Assembly (NCBI RefSeq): GCF_030295405.1
Contig: NZ_AP027080.1
Span: 4,857,001-4,921,000, forward strand
DNA length: 64,000 nt
Direction of reading: 5' to 3'
Origin: Mesoterricola silvestris
GTDB lineage: Bacteria; Acidobacteriota; Holophagae; Holophagales; Holophagaceae
The position numbers and the translations under genes are program-made. A model generated the notes under the pieces. It made no database searches. It was not told the origin of the DNA and saw only the letters and a list, made by a program, of their open reading frames with translations. How positions within the stretch are numbered: the first letter of the stretch is position 1; each line of letters starts with the position of its first letter. This document shows positions 7,513 to 16,043 of the stretch, piece by piece.

Positions 7513-8348
7513 TGCCCGGCCTGTTCCTGGGACCCGGCAACGCCCTCCGCCCCGGCTGGAGGGCGTTGCTCTTCTACCTGGCCACGGCCGGGGCCTACCG
7601 CCTGGTCCTGGGACTCGCCCCCGCCGTGCCGCCCTCCGTGGGGCTGTGCGCGACGCTGCTGGCGGTCTCCGCGCTCTTCCTGGCCCTGGAGGACCGGTCC
7701 CTGCCCTCCCTGGGCCTGCGTCCGGGAGCGGCCTGGGCCCGGGACTTCGCCCTGGGGGCGGCGGGCGGGTGCGGCATCATCCTCCTGTCGGCCCTGCTGG
7801 CCTACGCCGCCGGGGGCTTCCACCTGGTCCGGGGCGCCGGCGCCGGGGCCCTGGCCCCCGGGGCGGCCTTCTACTTCCTGCCCGCCTTCAGCGAGGAACT
7901 GGCGTTCCGGGGCTACCTCTTCCAGCGGGTCGAATGGGGCCTGGGCACCCTCGGGGCGCTGCTGCTCCTCTCCGTGCTCTTCTCCATCGCCCACTTCTCC
8001 AATCCGGGCATGGCGGGCCCCACGGCGGTCTTCGCCGCCGTGAACATCTTCCTGGCCGGCGTCGTCCTGGGCCTGGCGTACCTGGGCACCCGGAGCCTCG
8101 CCCTGCCCTTCGGCCTGCACCTGGGGTGGAACTGGTGCCAGGGCTCCCTGCTGGGCTTCGGGGTCAGCGGCACCGAGGCCGTGGGCTGCTTCGCGCCGGT
8201 GCCCCACGCCCGGGCCGCCTGGCTCACCGGCGGCGCCTTCGGGCTGGAGGGGGGCCTGGCCTGCACGCTTGTATGCCTTTTGGCCTGCTATATCCTCCGG
8301 CGCCATTGCCCGGTGCGGGACCCTAAAAGCCCCTTTTCCAAGCAATGA
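7512..8348 (+). CDS. CPBP family intramembrane glutamic endopeptidase-like protein
   Basis: 278 residues starting from a GTG that overlaps the previous stop (TAGTG); no other start restores the N-terminal membrane segment. It is strongly hydrophobic with about seven to eight predicted helices. CPBP (Rce1/Abi) motif 1 is present as EELAFRGYLFQ near residue 127, motif 2 as SIAHFSNPG, and a later HLGWNW. These carry the conserved Glu-Glu, Arg and His residues expected for catalysis. Family members process prenylated or other membrane substrates, and some act in bacteriocin self-immunity. The substrate here is unknown. Coupling to the carboxyltransferase may be fortuitous. Confidence 0.82.
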   Translation: MPGLFLGPGNALRPGWRALLFYLATAGAYRLVLGLAPAVPPSVGLCATLLAVSALFLALEDRSLPSLGLRPGAAWARDFALGAAGGCGIILLSALLAYAAGGFHLVRGAGAGALAPGAAFYFLPAFSEELAFRGYLFQRVEWGLGTLGALLLLSVLFSIAHFSNPGMAGPTAVFAAVNIFLAGVVLGLAYLGTRSLALPFGLHLGWNWCQGSLLGFGVSGTEAVGCFAPVPHARAAWLTGGAFGLEGGLACTLVCLLACYILRRHCPVRDPKSPFSKQ

Positions 8349-8365
8349 ATAATAGGTAAAAAATT

Positions 8366-8417
8366 TTTTTTCCAGTGAAAATTTTTTATTGATCTGACGG
8401 TCGTTTGTTCCCACAAT
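8366..8417 (+). promoter_or_regulatory. Promoter and shared operator-like motif upstream of ygeY
   Basis: TTGATC (8389-8394) and CACAAT (8412-8417) are spaced by 17 bases. Directly upstream lies TTTTTTTTCCAGTGAAAATT followed by more T, a short inverted repeat (TTTTC/GAAAA). Almost the same string, TGAAAATTTTT followed by TTGA and GGTCG, occurs at the promoter of the purine permease (13491-13517). The stem plus T-run could alternatively be the terminator of the CPBP gene. Confidence 0.45.
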
Positions 8418-8584
8418 GGTCCTGTCAACGTGGTCCAAACTTGAAACCCCGCATCGCGGGAGCGGCTTCCTGCGGCACACCCGGCTGTGATCCAGGCCCG
8501 GTGCCGCCGCCCCTATCCTTTCCCAACCAGGGTGGCCCTGCGCCTTCGCCGGCGCGCCGACCCCCTAACCACCCGGAGGACTCC

Positions 8585-10135
8585 ATGTCCAGTTCAGGCG
8601 TCTTGACCAACCTCGATACCCGCATCTCCGAACTCGCGGCCAAGTACCTGCCCCTGGCCTCGGAGATCCTGCGGGAAGCCATCCGCATCCCCGCGGACTA
8701 CGTGGACAAGCCCCTGGACCAGGGCGGCGACCCCGCCTGCGGCACCTCCAACCACGAGTTCCCCCGCCTGGACTACCTCCGGAAGAAGATCGTGGAGATC
8801 AAGGCCGTGCGCCGCGACGAGGACGCCTTCTTCGACGAGTTCGGCAACCTGGTGTGGTGGGTCGAGGATCCCAACGACGGCATCGCCCCGGCGCAGAAGA
8901 AGGTCATCTACATCGACGGCCACACCGACACCGTCAAGCCGCTTCGCGCCCAGTGGCGCGAGAAGGTCGGCGGCGTGGACTGCTTCAACGGCATCGTGGA
9001 CCCGAAGAGCATCAACAAGGAGTTCCTGCGCAAGGAACTGGGCTACCTCCCCGACGAGAGCGAGTGGAACCACCTGATCTTCGGCCGCGGCTCCGCGGAC
9101 CAGCTGGGCGGCGTGGTCTCCGCGGCCATCGCCACCAAGATCCTGCTCGAACTGGAAAGCGAAGGCTCCCTCAAGGGCGTCATCGTGCGCTCCTACGGCA
9201 CGGCCTGCGAGGAGGACAACGACGGCGCGGGCCCCATGTACCTCGTGCGCAAGGTGTTCCCCACGGCCAAGCCCGAGATCATCCCCGACGTGGTGATCCT
9301 CACGGACGGCTCCGGCTGCTCCAAGAACGGCGCCCTGGGCATCTACCGCGGCCAGCGGGGCCGCATGCAGATCGAGGTGACGGTCACCGGCAAGTCCTGC
9401 CACGGCTCCATGCCCTGGGAGGGCAAGAACCCCCTGGAATTCGGCGGCGCCATCCTGAAGGAGGCCTCCGAGAAGTACGACAAGCGCATCGGCTTCAAGG
9501 ACGACAAGTTCCTGGGCCACGGCACCCGCACCGCCTCCTGGGCCCGGCTGGACACCCCCAGCGACTGCGCCGTGCCCGAGAAGTTCACCTTCCGCTTCGA
9601 CCGGCGCCTCACCATCGGCGAGACCCCCGAAGGCTCCTGCGCGGACGTGGAGGCCCTGGACGCGGTGGCCGCCGCGCGCAAGGCCGGCCTCCAGGTGGAC
9701 GTCTCCATCCCCACCTACACCGAAGCCAGCTGGAACGGCTACGTGCTGAACAACCCCCAGGTCTACCTGGGCTGGCTCACCCCCGAGGAGCACCCCGCGG
9801 TGCAGGCGGCGGTGAAGGCCTACGAGAACGTCATCAGCCCCTACGTGGACGGCAAGGTGGGCACCGGCGGATGCGTCACCAAGCAGCCCCGGGTGGACCG
9901 CTGGGTCTTCTCCACCGACGGCGTGGGCTTCCCCGTGCCCAAGGCCACCGTGATCCCCGGCAGCGCGGACAAGAAGTGGGTGGTGAACGAGGTGTACAAG
10001 CACCCCGCCATGATCGGCTTCGGCCCCGGCATCGAGCAGAACACCCACAAGATCGGCGAGTGCCTCGACGAGCGCGAGCTGCAGCACTGCGCGGCCTTCC
10101 TGGCCCGCTTCCCCACCGTCTACGCGTCGCTGTAG
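8585..10135 (+). CDS. ygeY: YgeY-type M20 metallohydrolase, selenium/purine-cluster linked
   Basis: 516 residues. It has the M20 peptidase fold with metal ligands visible: H113 and D115 (GHTDT), bridging D172 (GRGSADQ) and the catalytic E209-E210 pair (CEED). The best match is the selenium-metabolism-linked YgeY hydrolase family, part of the anaerobic purine-degradation gene set, where it is thought to hydrolyse an amide or ureido intermediate. It is about 100 residues longer than the roughly 400-residue E. coli protein, with extra sequence between the first and second metal motifs (about residues 120-165). The ATG at 8585 follows GGAGGA. It forms an operon with ygfK. Confidence 0.85.
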   Translation: MSSSGVLTNLDTRISELAAKYLPLASEILREAIRIPADYVDKPLDQGGDPACGTSNHEFPRLDYLRKKIVEIKAVRRDEDAFFDEFGNLVWWVEDPNDGIAPAQKKVIYIDGHTDTVKPLRAQWREKVGGVDCFNGIVDPKSINKEFLRKELGYLPDESEWNHLIFGRGSADQLGGVVSAAIATKILLELESEGSLKGVIVRSYGTACEEDNDGAGPMYLVRKVFPTAKPEIIPDVVILTDGSGCSKNGALGIYRGQRGRMQIEVTVTGKSCHGSMPWEGKNPLEFGGAILKEASEKYDKRIGFKDDKFLGHGTRTASWARLDTPSDCAVPEKFTFRFDRRLTIGETPEGSCADVEALDAVAAARKAGLQVDVSIPTYTEASWNGYVLNNPQVYLGWLTPEEHPAVQAAVKAYENVISPYVDGKVGTGGCVTKQPRVDRWVFSTDGVGFPVPKATVIPGSADKKWVVNEVYKHPAMIGFGPGIEQNTHKIGECLDERELQHCAAFLARFPTVYASL

Positions 10136-10189
10136 CCCTTCCGGCCGAGCCGCTTCCCCCAAGCCCCACCCCGCAAGACAGGTACTCCG

Positions 10190-13100
10190 ATGGAAAAAGC
10201 GTTCCGCCCCGCCCCGCTCGAGCTCATGGCCAACTGGATCTTCCGGGATCTCGATTCCCGGGAGACGGTCCTTGGCATCCCCAAGGCCAATATCCAGATC
10301 CCCGGGCCCCGGCTGGCGACGGAAATGTTCGGGCACACCGTGGCCGCCCCCCTCGGGGTGGCCGCGGGACCCCACACCCAGCTGACCCAGAACATCGTGG
10401 CCAGCTGGCTGTGCGGGGCCCGGTTCATCGAGCTCAAGACGGTCCAGATCCTGGATGAGCTCACCGTGAGCCGGCCCTGCATCGATTCCGCGGACGAGAC
10501 CTACAACTGCGAATGGAGCCAGGAGCTCAAGCTCGAGCAGTCCTTCGACGAGTACCTCAACGCCTGGGTGCTCATCCACGCCCTGGCCCACCGCCTGGGC
10601 CTCAAGGACCCCGGCACCCATTTCAACATGAGCGTGGGCTACAACCTCGAAGGCATCCGCACCGACCGCGTGCAGGGCTTCATCGCCCACATGCGCGACG
10701 CCTCCGACGCGCTGCCCGCGGCCGTCGAGAAGGTGGCCCGGGTCTACCCCGCCGTGCGGGACCTGGCCATCCCCTCCCGCCTTTCCAACCACATCACCCT
10801 CTCCACCATGCACGGGTGCCCCCCGGCCGAGATCGAGCGCATCGCCACCTACCTCATCCGGGACCTGGGCGTGGACACCTGGGTCAAGCTCAACCCGACT
10901 CTCCTGGGCCCCGAGCGCCTGAGGGGCATCCTCAACGACACCCTCGGCTTCGATATCGAGGTGCCCGACGAGGCCTTCGGCCACGATCCCAAGTTCGCCG
11001 ACGCCATGGCCATGGTGCGCAACCTGGCCGCGGTCGCCCAGGGCCGCCCCAACCAGTTCGGCCTCAAGCTCTCCAACACCCTCGAGGTGGTGAACCACCG
11101 GCCCGTGTTCCCCGCCAACGAGAAGATGATGTACATGTCGGGGCGCTCCCTCCACCCCCTCACCCTCACCCTGGCCGACCTCGTCACGGAGGAGCTGGAC
11201 GGCAAGGTGCCCATCAGCTTCTGCGGGGGGGCCGACGCCAACAACTTCCCCGACCTGGTGGCCGACGGCATGTATCCCGTCACGGTGTGCACCGACCTGC
11301 TCAAGCCCGGCGGCTACGCGCGGCTCCAGCAGTACCTGGTGAACCTGGAGGACGCCATGACCTCCACGGGCGCCGCGGATCTCCCGGGCTTCGTGAAGGC
11401 CGTCTCCGGCGGCCACGGGGCCCGCTTCAACCTGGCCCGCCACGCCATCCGCGCCGTGGGCGACGACACCTACACGCGCCGCGCCCGGCCCCTGGTCTTC
11501 AAGGGCGACCGCGCCCTGGGCTCCTTCGATTGCATCGCCGCGCCCTGCGCCGAGGCCTGCCCCACCCACCAGAACATCCCCGACTACATGTGGCTCGTGG
11601 CCCACGGCCGGCCCGGGGAGGCCATGGACGTCATCCTCCGCACCAACCCCCAGCCCGGCATCACCGGCAGCGTCTGCGACCACAAATGCACCGAGCGCTG
11701 CGTGCGCAATTTCTACGACTCCCCCCTGGCCATCCGCGAGATCAAGCGCTTCGCCTTCGAGAACGCCGCCCCCGCCGCGCCGGAGGCGGGCCCCGCCCGG
11801 GGCGTGAAGGTCGCCATCGTCGGCGCGGGCCCCGCGGGCCTTTCCGCGGGCTACTTCCTGGCCCGCCTGGGCTTCCAGGCCGAGATCTTCGAGGCCCGGC
11901 AGGAGATGGGCGGCATGGTCAGCGGCGTCATCCCCGGCTACCGGCTCACCAAGGAGACCCTGGAAGCCGATCTGGACCGGCTCCGGGCCCTGGGCGTCAA
12001 GTTCCACTTCGGCCAGGCCCTGGGCCGGGACATCAGCCTCGAGGGCCTGCGCAAGGACTTCCCCTTCGTCTTCCTGGGCGTGGGGGCCCAGAAGGGCAAG
12101 CGCCTGGGGATCCCCGGCGAGAACGCCCCCGGCGTCATGGATGCCCTGGAGTTCCTGGACAAGGTGCGCTCCGGCGCCCCCATGGACCTGGGCTCCAGGG
12201 TCCTGGTCATCGGCGGCGGCAACTCCGCCATGGACGCGGCGCGCAGCGCCCGGCGCCTGGTGAAGGACGGCGAAGTCACCCTGGTGTACCGCCGCACCCG
12301 GGCCCAGATGCCCGCCGACCCCGCGGAGGTGGAGGACTGCATCGAGGAGGGCATCGGCCTGCGCGACCTGGTGGCCCCCGATTCCGTGGAGATCACCGGC
12401 GGCAAGGTCACCGGCCTGGTGTGCGGGAAGATGAAGCTCGGGGAGCGCGACGCCTCCGGCCGCCCACGCCCCGTGCCCATCGAGGGCGCCTTCGAGACCC
12501 TCCCCGCCACCACCATCATCCCCGCCATCAGCCAGGAGCCGGTGCTGGACTTCCTGGAGGGCCTGGCGGTGCGCCGCAGGAAGGACGGCACCCTGGAGGT
12601 GGACGCCACCACCCGCGAGACCAGCCTCGAGGGCCTCTTCGCCGGCGGGGACGCGGTGCACGGACCCTCCTCCGTCATCCAGGCCATCGCCGACGGCCGC
12701 GCCGCGGCGGAAGCCATCGCGCGCAGGCACGGGATCGCCCTTCCCGCCGAACCCCAGCTGGCCAAGGGCATCCCCGCGGCCGCCGCCATGGACAAGAAGG
12801 CCCGCCAGCAGAAGCCCCAGACCGTCCCCGTGCTGCCGCTCACCGAACGCGAGGGCTTCGCGGAGGTCATCCACGCCTTCAGCGCCGAGGCCGCGGCCCT
12901 GGAAGCCAGCCGCTGCCTGGACTGCGACGACCTCTGCAGCCTGTGCGTCACGGTCTGCCCCAACCGCGCCAACCTGGCCTACGCCGTGGAGCCCTTCACG
13001 TTCCAGGTGCCCACCCTGGTGGTGCGCCAGGGCCGGCTCGTGGCCGAGGGCGCCCGGGAATTCCAGGTGGCCCAGGCCGTCCAGACCCTGAACATCGGCG

Positions 13101-13471
13101 ACTTCTGCAACGAATGCGGAAACTGCGACACCTTCTGCCCCGCCAAGGGCGCCCCCTACCGCGACAAGCCCAAGTTCTGGATCGACGAGGAGGGTTTCCG
13201 CGAAGCCAAGGGGGACGCCTTCCGGCTGATCCCCGTGCAGGGCGGCGTGGGTCTCCGGGCCCGCCTGGGCGGCGAGGAGCACAGCCTGGACGTGCGGGAC
13301 GGCGTGGCCGAGTACCGCACCGACCGGGTGGTTGCGAGGTTCCAGTCCCCCGCATGGGACCTGCTGGGATTCGAAGCCCGGGGAACCCTGCCCGAAGGGT
13401 CCCAGGTGGATCTCATGCCCTGCGCCACGCTGCTCGGATTGCTGTTCGCCCAGGCCGAACTGCCGGCCTGA
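10190..13471 (+). CDS. ygfK: YgfK, putative selenate reductase-family iron-sulfur flavoprotein
   Basis: 1093 residues, close to E. coli YgfK. The N-terminal 430 residues resemble a dihydroorotate-dehydrogenase-like barrel. A GltD-like part follows: an iron-sulfur Cys cluster (PCAEACPTHQNIPDY and CDHKCTERC), an FAD motif (VAIVGAGPAGLSAGYFLARL, about residue 543) and a second nucleotide motif (VLVIGGGNSAMDAARSARR). The C-terminus has two more Cys clusters (CLDCDDLCSLCVTVCP and CNECGNCDTFCP). Despite its historical name, members sit in purine/urate degradation clusters and probably transfer electrons in reductive ring cleavage together with SsnA, HyuA and YgeW. The real electron acceptor is not defined by sequence. 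Confidence 0.93.
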   Translation: MEKAFRPAPLELMANWIFRDLDSRETVLGIPKANIQIPGPRLATEMFGHTVAAPLGVAAGPHTQLTQNIVASWLCGARFIELKTVQILDELTVSRPCIDSADETYNCEWSQELKLEQSFDEYLNAWVLIHALAHRLGLKDPGTHFNMSVGYNLEGIRTDRVQGFIAHMRDASDALPAAVEKVARVYPAVRDLAIPSRLSNHITLSTMHGCPPAEIERIATYLIRDLGVDTWVKLNPTLLGPERLRGILNDTLGFDIEVPDEAFGHDPKFADAMAMVRNLAAVAQGRPNQFGLKLSNTLEVVNHRPVFPANEKMMYMSGRSLHPLTLTLADLVTEELDGKVPISFCGGADANNFPDLVADGMYPVTVCTDLLKPGGYARLQQYLVNLEDAMTSTGAADLPGFVKAVSGGHGARFNLARHAIRAVGDDTYTRRARPLVFKGDRALGSFDCIAAPCAEACPTHQNIPDYMWLVAHGRPGEAMDVILRTNPQPGITGSVCDHKCTERCVRNFYDSPLAIREIKRFAFENAAPAAPEAGPARGVKVAIVGAGPAGLSAGYFLARLGFQAEIFEARQEMGGMVSGVIPGYRLTKETLEADLDRLRALGVKFHFGQALGRDISLEGLRKDFPFVFLGVGAQKGKRLGIPGENAPGVMDALEFLDKVRSGAPMDLGSRVLVIGGGNSAMDAARSARRLVKDGEVTLVYRRTRAQMPADPAEVEDCIEEGIGLRDLVAPDSVEITGGKVTGLVCGKMKLGERDASGRPRPVPIEGAFETLPATTIIPAISQEPVLDFLEGLAVRRRKDGTLEVDATTRETSLEGLFAGGDAVHGPSSVIQAIADGRAAAEAIARRHGIALPAEPQLAKGIPAAAAMDKKARQQKPQTVPVLPLTEREGFAEVIHAFSAEAAALEASRCLDCDDLCSLCVTVCPNRANLAYAVEPFTFQVPTLVVRQGRLVAEGAREFQVAQAVQTLNIGDFCNECGNCDTFCPAKGAPYRDKPKFWIDEEGFREAKGDAFRLIPVQGGVGLRARLGGEEHSLDVRDGVAEYRTDRVVARFQSPAWDLLGFEARGTLPEGSQVDLMPCATLLGLLFAQAELPA

Positions 13472-13476
13472 TGGAA

Positions 13477-13530
13477 TTTTTTCACGGGACTGAAAATTTT
13501 TGTTGACGAGCGGGTCGCCTATTTTAAACT
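13477..13530 (+). promoter_or_regulatory. Promoter and shared operator-like motif upstream of the purine permease
   Basis: TTGACG (13503-13508) and TAAACT (13525-13530) are 16 bases apart, a good sigma-70 promoter. Upstream, TTTTCA (13479-13484) and TGAAAA (13491-13496) form an inverted repeat followed by TTTT. The TGAAAATTTTT-TTGA-GGTCG string is shared with the ygeY promoter. The repeat could also terminate ygfK transcription. Confidence 0.55.
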
Positions 13531-13631
13531 TACAGGCAAATCAACAGATCCTGCCCCCGCACCGTCGCCAGGAAGCCAGGGAGTCCCTCCACATCCCATC
13601 CGCCCGGAGGGGCGCGTCCACGGAGTTTGAG

Positions 13632-14996
13632 ATGAGTCAAGAACAGGCGGTCCATCCCGTCGACGAGGTCCTGCCGCTGGGCAGGCTCTCGCTGCTCGGG
13701 ATCCAGCACGTGCTGGTGATGTACGCCGGCGCGGTGGCCGTTCCCCTCATCGTGGGCGGCGCGCTGAGGCTTCCCAAGGAACAGCTGGCCATGCTCATCA
13801 ACGCCGACCTCTTCGCCTGCGGCGTGGCCACCCTCATCCAGGCCCTGGGCGTGGGCCGCTTCGGGATCCGCATGCCCGTGATGATGGGCGTGACCTTCGC
13901 CGCCGTCAGCCCCATGGTGGTCATGGCCGGCAACCCCGCCATCGGCATCACCGGCATCTTCGGCGCGGTCATCGCCGCGGGCCTCTTCGGCATCCTCATC
14001 GCGCCGGTGGTGAGCTGGCTCCTGCCGCTGTTCCCGCCCGTGGTCACGGGCAGCATCATCTCGGTCATCGGCATCTCCCTCATGAAGATCGGGATCAACT
14101 GGGCCGCGGGCGGACCCCATCCGGGCATCCCGGGCTACGGTTCCCTGGGGAACCTGGCCATCGCGGGCACGGTGCTGGTGGCCATCCTCCTCATCATCCG
14201 GTTCGTGAAGGGCTTCTTCGCCAACATCGCCGTCCTCATGGGCATCATCCTGGGCATGGTCATCTCCATCGGCCTGCACCGGGTGAGCTTCGAGAACATC
14301 GGCGCCCAGCCCTGGTTCGCCGTCGTCCGGCCCTTCCAGTTCGGGTGGCCGACGTTCCAGTTCGGCGCCGTGCTCACCATGTGCCTTGTGATGGTCGTGG
14401 TGATGATCGAGTCCCTGGGCATGTTCCTGGCCCTCTCGGAGATCACCGGCAAGCCCGTGGACCAGAGGCAGCTTTCCGACGGCCTCCGGGTGGACGGCCT
14501 GGGCACCCTCATCGGCGGGCTCTTCAACACCTTCCCCTACACCTCCTTCTCGCAGAACGTGGGCCTGGTGGGCGTCACGGGGGTGCGCAGCCGCTACGTG
14601 TGCGTCATGGGCGGCGCCATCCTCCTGGCCCTGGGCCTGGTCCCCAGGCTGGCCTTCGTCGTGGCCTCGGTGCCCGTCTACGTCCTGGGCGGCGCGGGGA
14701 TCGTGATGTTCGGCATGGTGGCGGCCACGGGCATCCGGATCCTGGGCGGCGTGGACTTCCAGCGGAACCGCAACAACCTCTACATCGTGGCCATCAGCAT
14801 CGGCTTCGGCATGATCCCCCTGGTGGCGGACAAGTTCTTCCGGGAAATGCCCCGACCCCTCGAGCCCCTCCTCGGCAGCGGAATCCTATTGGCTTCCCTC
14901 GTCGCCGTGGCGCTCAATCTGTTCTTCAACCAGCTCAAGCACCGAGAGGAAGCGAGCGAGGAGTCCATCCAGGCCACGAAGGCAAGCGAAGCCTGA
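13632..14996 (+). CDS. NCS2 family xanthine/uric acid permease
   Basis: 454 residues with about 12-14 membrane helices. The NCS2/NAT signature is present as QNVGLVGVTGVRSR from Q308, and the upstream acidic motif region reads VMIESLGMFLALSEITGKP. The QN-x-G-x4-T form is typical of the xanthine/urate branch (XanQ, UacT, PbuX) rather than uracil permeases, so it is expected to be a proton-coupled importer of xanthine or urate in the inner membrane. GGAG about 10 bases before the ATG at 13632 supports this start. It heads an operon with the Tsx-like porin and probably the downstream catabolic genes. Confidence 0.92.
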   Translation: MSQEQAVHPVDEVLPLGRLSLLGIQHVLVMYAGAVAVPLIVGGALRLPKEQLAMLINADLFACGVATLIQALGVGRFGIRMPVMMGVTFAAVSPMVVMAGNPAIGITGIFGAVIAAGLFGILIAPVVSWLLPLFPPVVTGSIISVIGISLMKIGINWAAGGPHPGIPGYGSLGNLAIAGTVLVAILLIIRFVKGFFANIAVLMGIILGMVISIGLHRVSFENIGAQPWFAVVRPFQFGWPTFQFGAVLTMCLVMVVVMIESLGMFLALSEITGKPVDQRQLSDGLRVDGLGTLIGGLFNTFPYTSFSQNVGLVGVTGVRSRYVCVMGGAILLALGLVPRLAFVVASVPVYVLGGAGIVMFGMVAATGIRILGGVDFQRNRNNLYIVAISIGFGMIPLVADKFFREMPRPLEPLLGSGILLASLVAVALNLFFNQLKHREEASEESIQATKASEA

Positions 14997-15095
14997 GCAG
15001 CGAAAAGAAGACTTTTGAGTCATCATTTCTTCAAGTTTCCCCCCCACCCAATTGGCCACGCTGTTTCAGCCCGGCCTATACAAAGGAGAACACGA

Positions 15096-15983
15096 ATGAA
15101 GAAGCTCACTCTCGCCGCCCTGGGACTCGTGGCTCTCGCCGCCGTTCCCGTTTCCGCCGCCACCTGGAGCGATACGTTCCTCGGCTACCGCACCGGCCCC
15201 GCCTTCCGCGAACCCGGCTACGCGTCCGGAATCCAGAAGCAGATCCTCTCCCTCAACTACGTGGGCGGCAACACCCTCGGCAGCAATTTCTTCAACGTGG
15301 ACATGCTGAAGTCCGACAGCAACGATCCCATCAACAACACGGCCCCCGCGCCGGCCAAGGGCGCCCAGGAAGTCTACGTCGCCTACCGCAACAACCTCAG
15401 CCTCAGCGCCGTCTTCGGCAAGAAGATGGAGGCCGGCATCATCCGCGACGTGGAATGGACCACCGGGTTCGACTACAACGCCAAGAACACCGAATTCGCC
15501 CCCTCCGTCTACAAGCTCATGACCGGCCCCACGCTCTCCTTCAAGGTCCCCGGCTTCCTCACCCTGGGCGTGCAGTACTACAAGGAATGGAACCACAACT
15601 CCTTCGGCGGCTTCAACGGCGGCAACAACAACGTGGTGTTCGACGCCACCTACCAGATCAACGCCGCCTGGGGCATCAACGCCCCCATCGGCCCCGTCGC
15701 CGGCAAGTTCAAGGGCTTCGCGGCCATCACCGGCGCCAAGGGCAAGGACGGCTCCACGGTCGACACCAAGATCGAAACCCTGATCGACGCCTATTGGATG
15801 GCCGACTTCAGCGGCCTGCTCGGCGCCAAGAAGGGCACCTGGCAGATCGGCCCCGGCGTCGAATTCTGGAACAACAAGTTCGGCGATCCCACCTTCGCCA
15901 CCACCCAGGACGTCAACATCCCCCACGCCGTGGTCAACCCCCGCACCCTCACCGGGATGATCGCCCTGGAATACCACTTCTAG
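15096..15983 (+). CDS. tsx: Nucleoside-specific channel-forming protein, Tsx-like outer-membrane porin
   Basis: 295 residues. A clear signal peptide (MKKLTLAALGLVALAAVPVS-AA) is followed by the family opening TWSDTFLGYRTGPAFREPG and the NFFNVDMLKSDSNDP stretch typical of Tsx. The C-terminus ends in LEYHF with terminal Phe, as expected for an outer-membrane beta-barrel. It should admit nucleosides or nucleobases across the outer membrane, complementing the NCS2 permease just upstream. AAAGGAG precedes the ATG at 15096. A terminator-like hairpin follows the stop. Confidence 0.88.
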   Translation: MKKLTLAALGLVALAAVPVSAATWSDTFLGYRTGPAFREPGYASGIQKQILSLNYVGGNTLGSNFFNVDMLKSDSNDPINNTAPAPAKGAQEVYVAYRNNLSLSAVFGKKMEAGIIRDVEWTTGFDYNAKNTEFAPSVYKLMTGPTLSFKVPGFLTLGVQYYKEWNHNSFGGFNGGNNNVVFDATYQINAAWGINAPIGPVAGKFKGFAAITGAKGKDGSTVDTKIETLIDAYWMADFSGLLGAKKGTWQIGPGVEFWNNKFGDPTFATTQDVNIPHAVVNPRTLTGMIALEYHF

Positions 15984-15993
15984 CCAGGACCCC

Positions 15994-16009
15994 ACCCCCG
16001 CGCGGGGGT
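15994..16009 (+). terminator. GC hairpin after tsx
   Basis: ACCCCCG and CGGGGGT pair across a two-base centre, and a broader pairing AGGACCCC/GGGGTCCT encloses it (15986-16012). There is no T-run, so it may only attenuate read-through into the catabolic genes. Confidence 0.45.
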
Positions 16010-16043
16010 CCTCCCCCGCGCACCTTCTTCCAGGACTTCCGCC

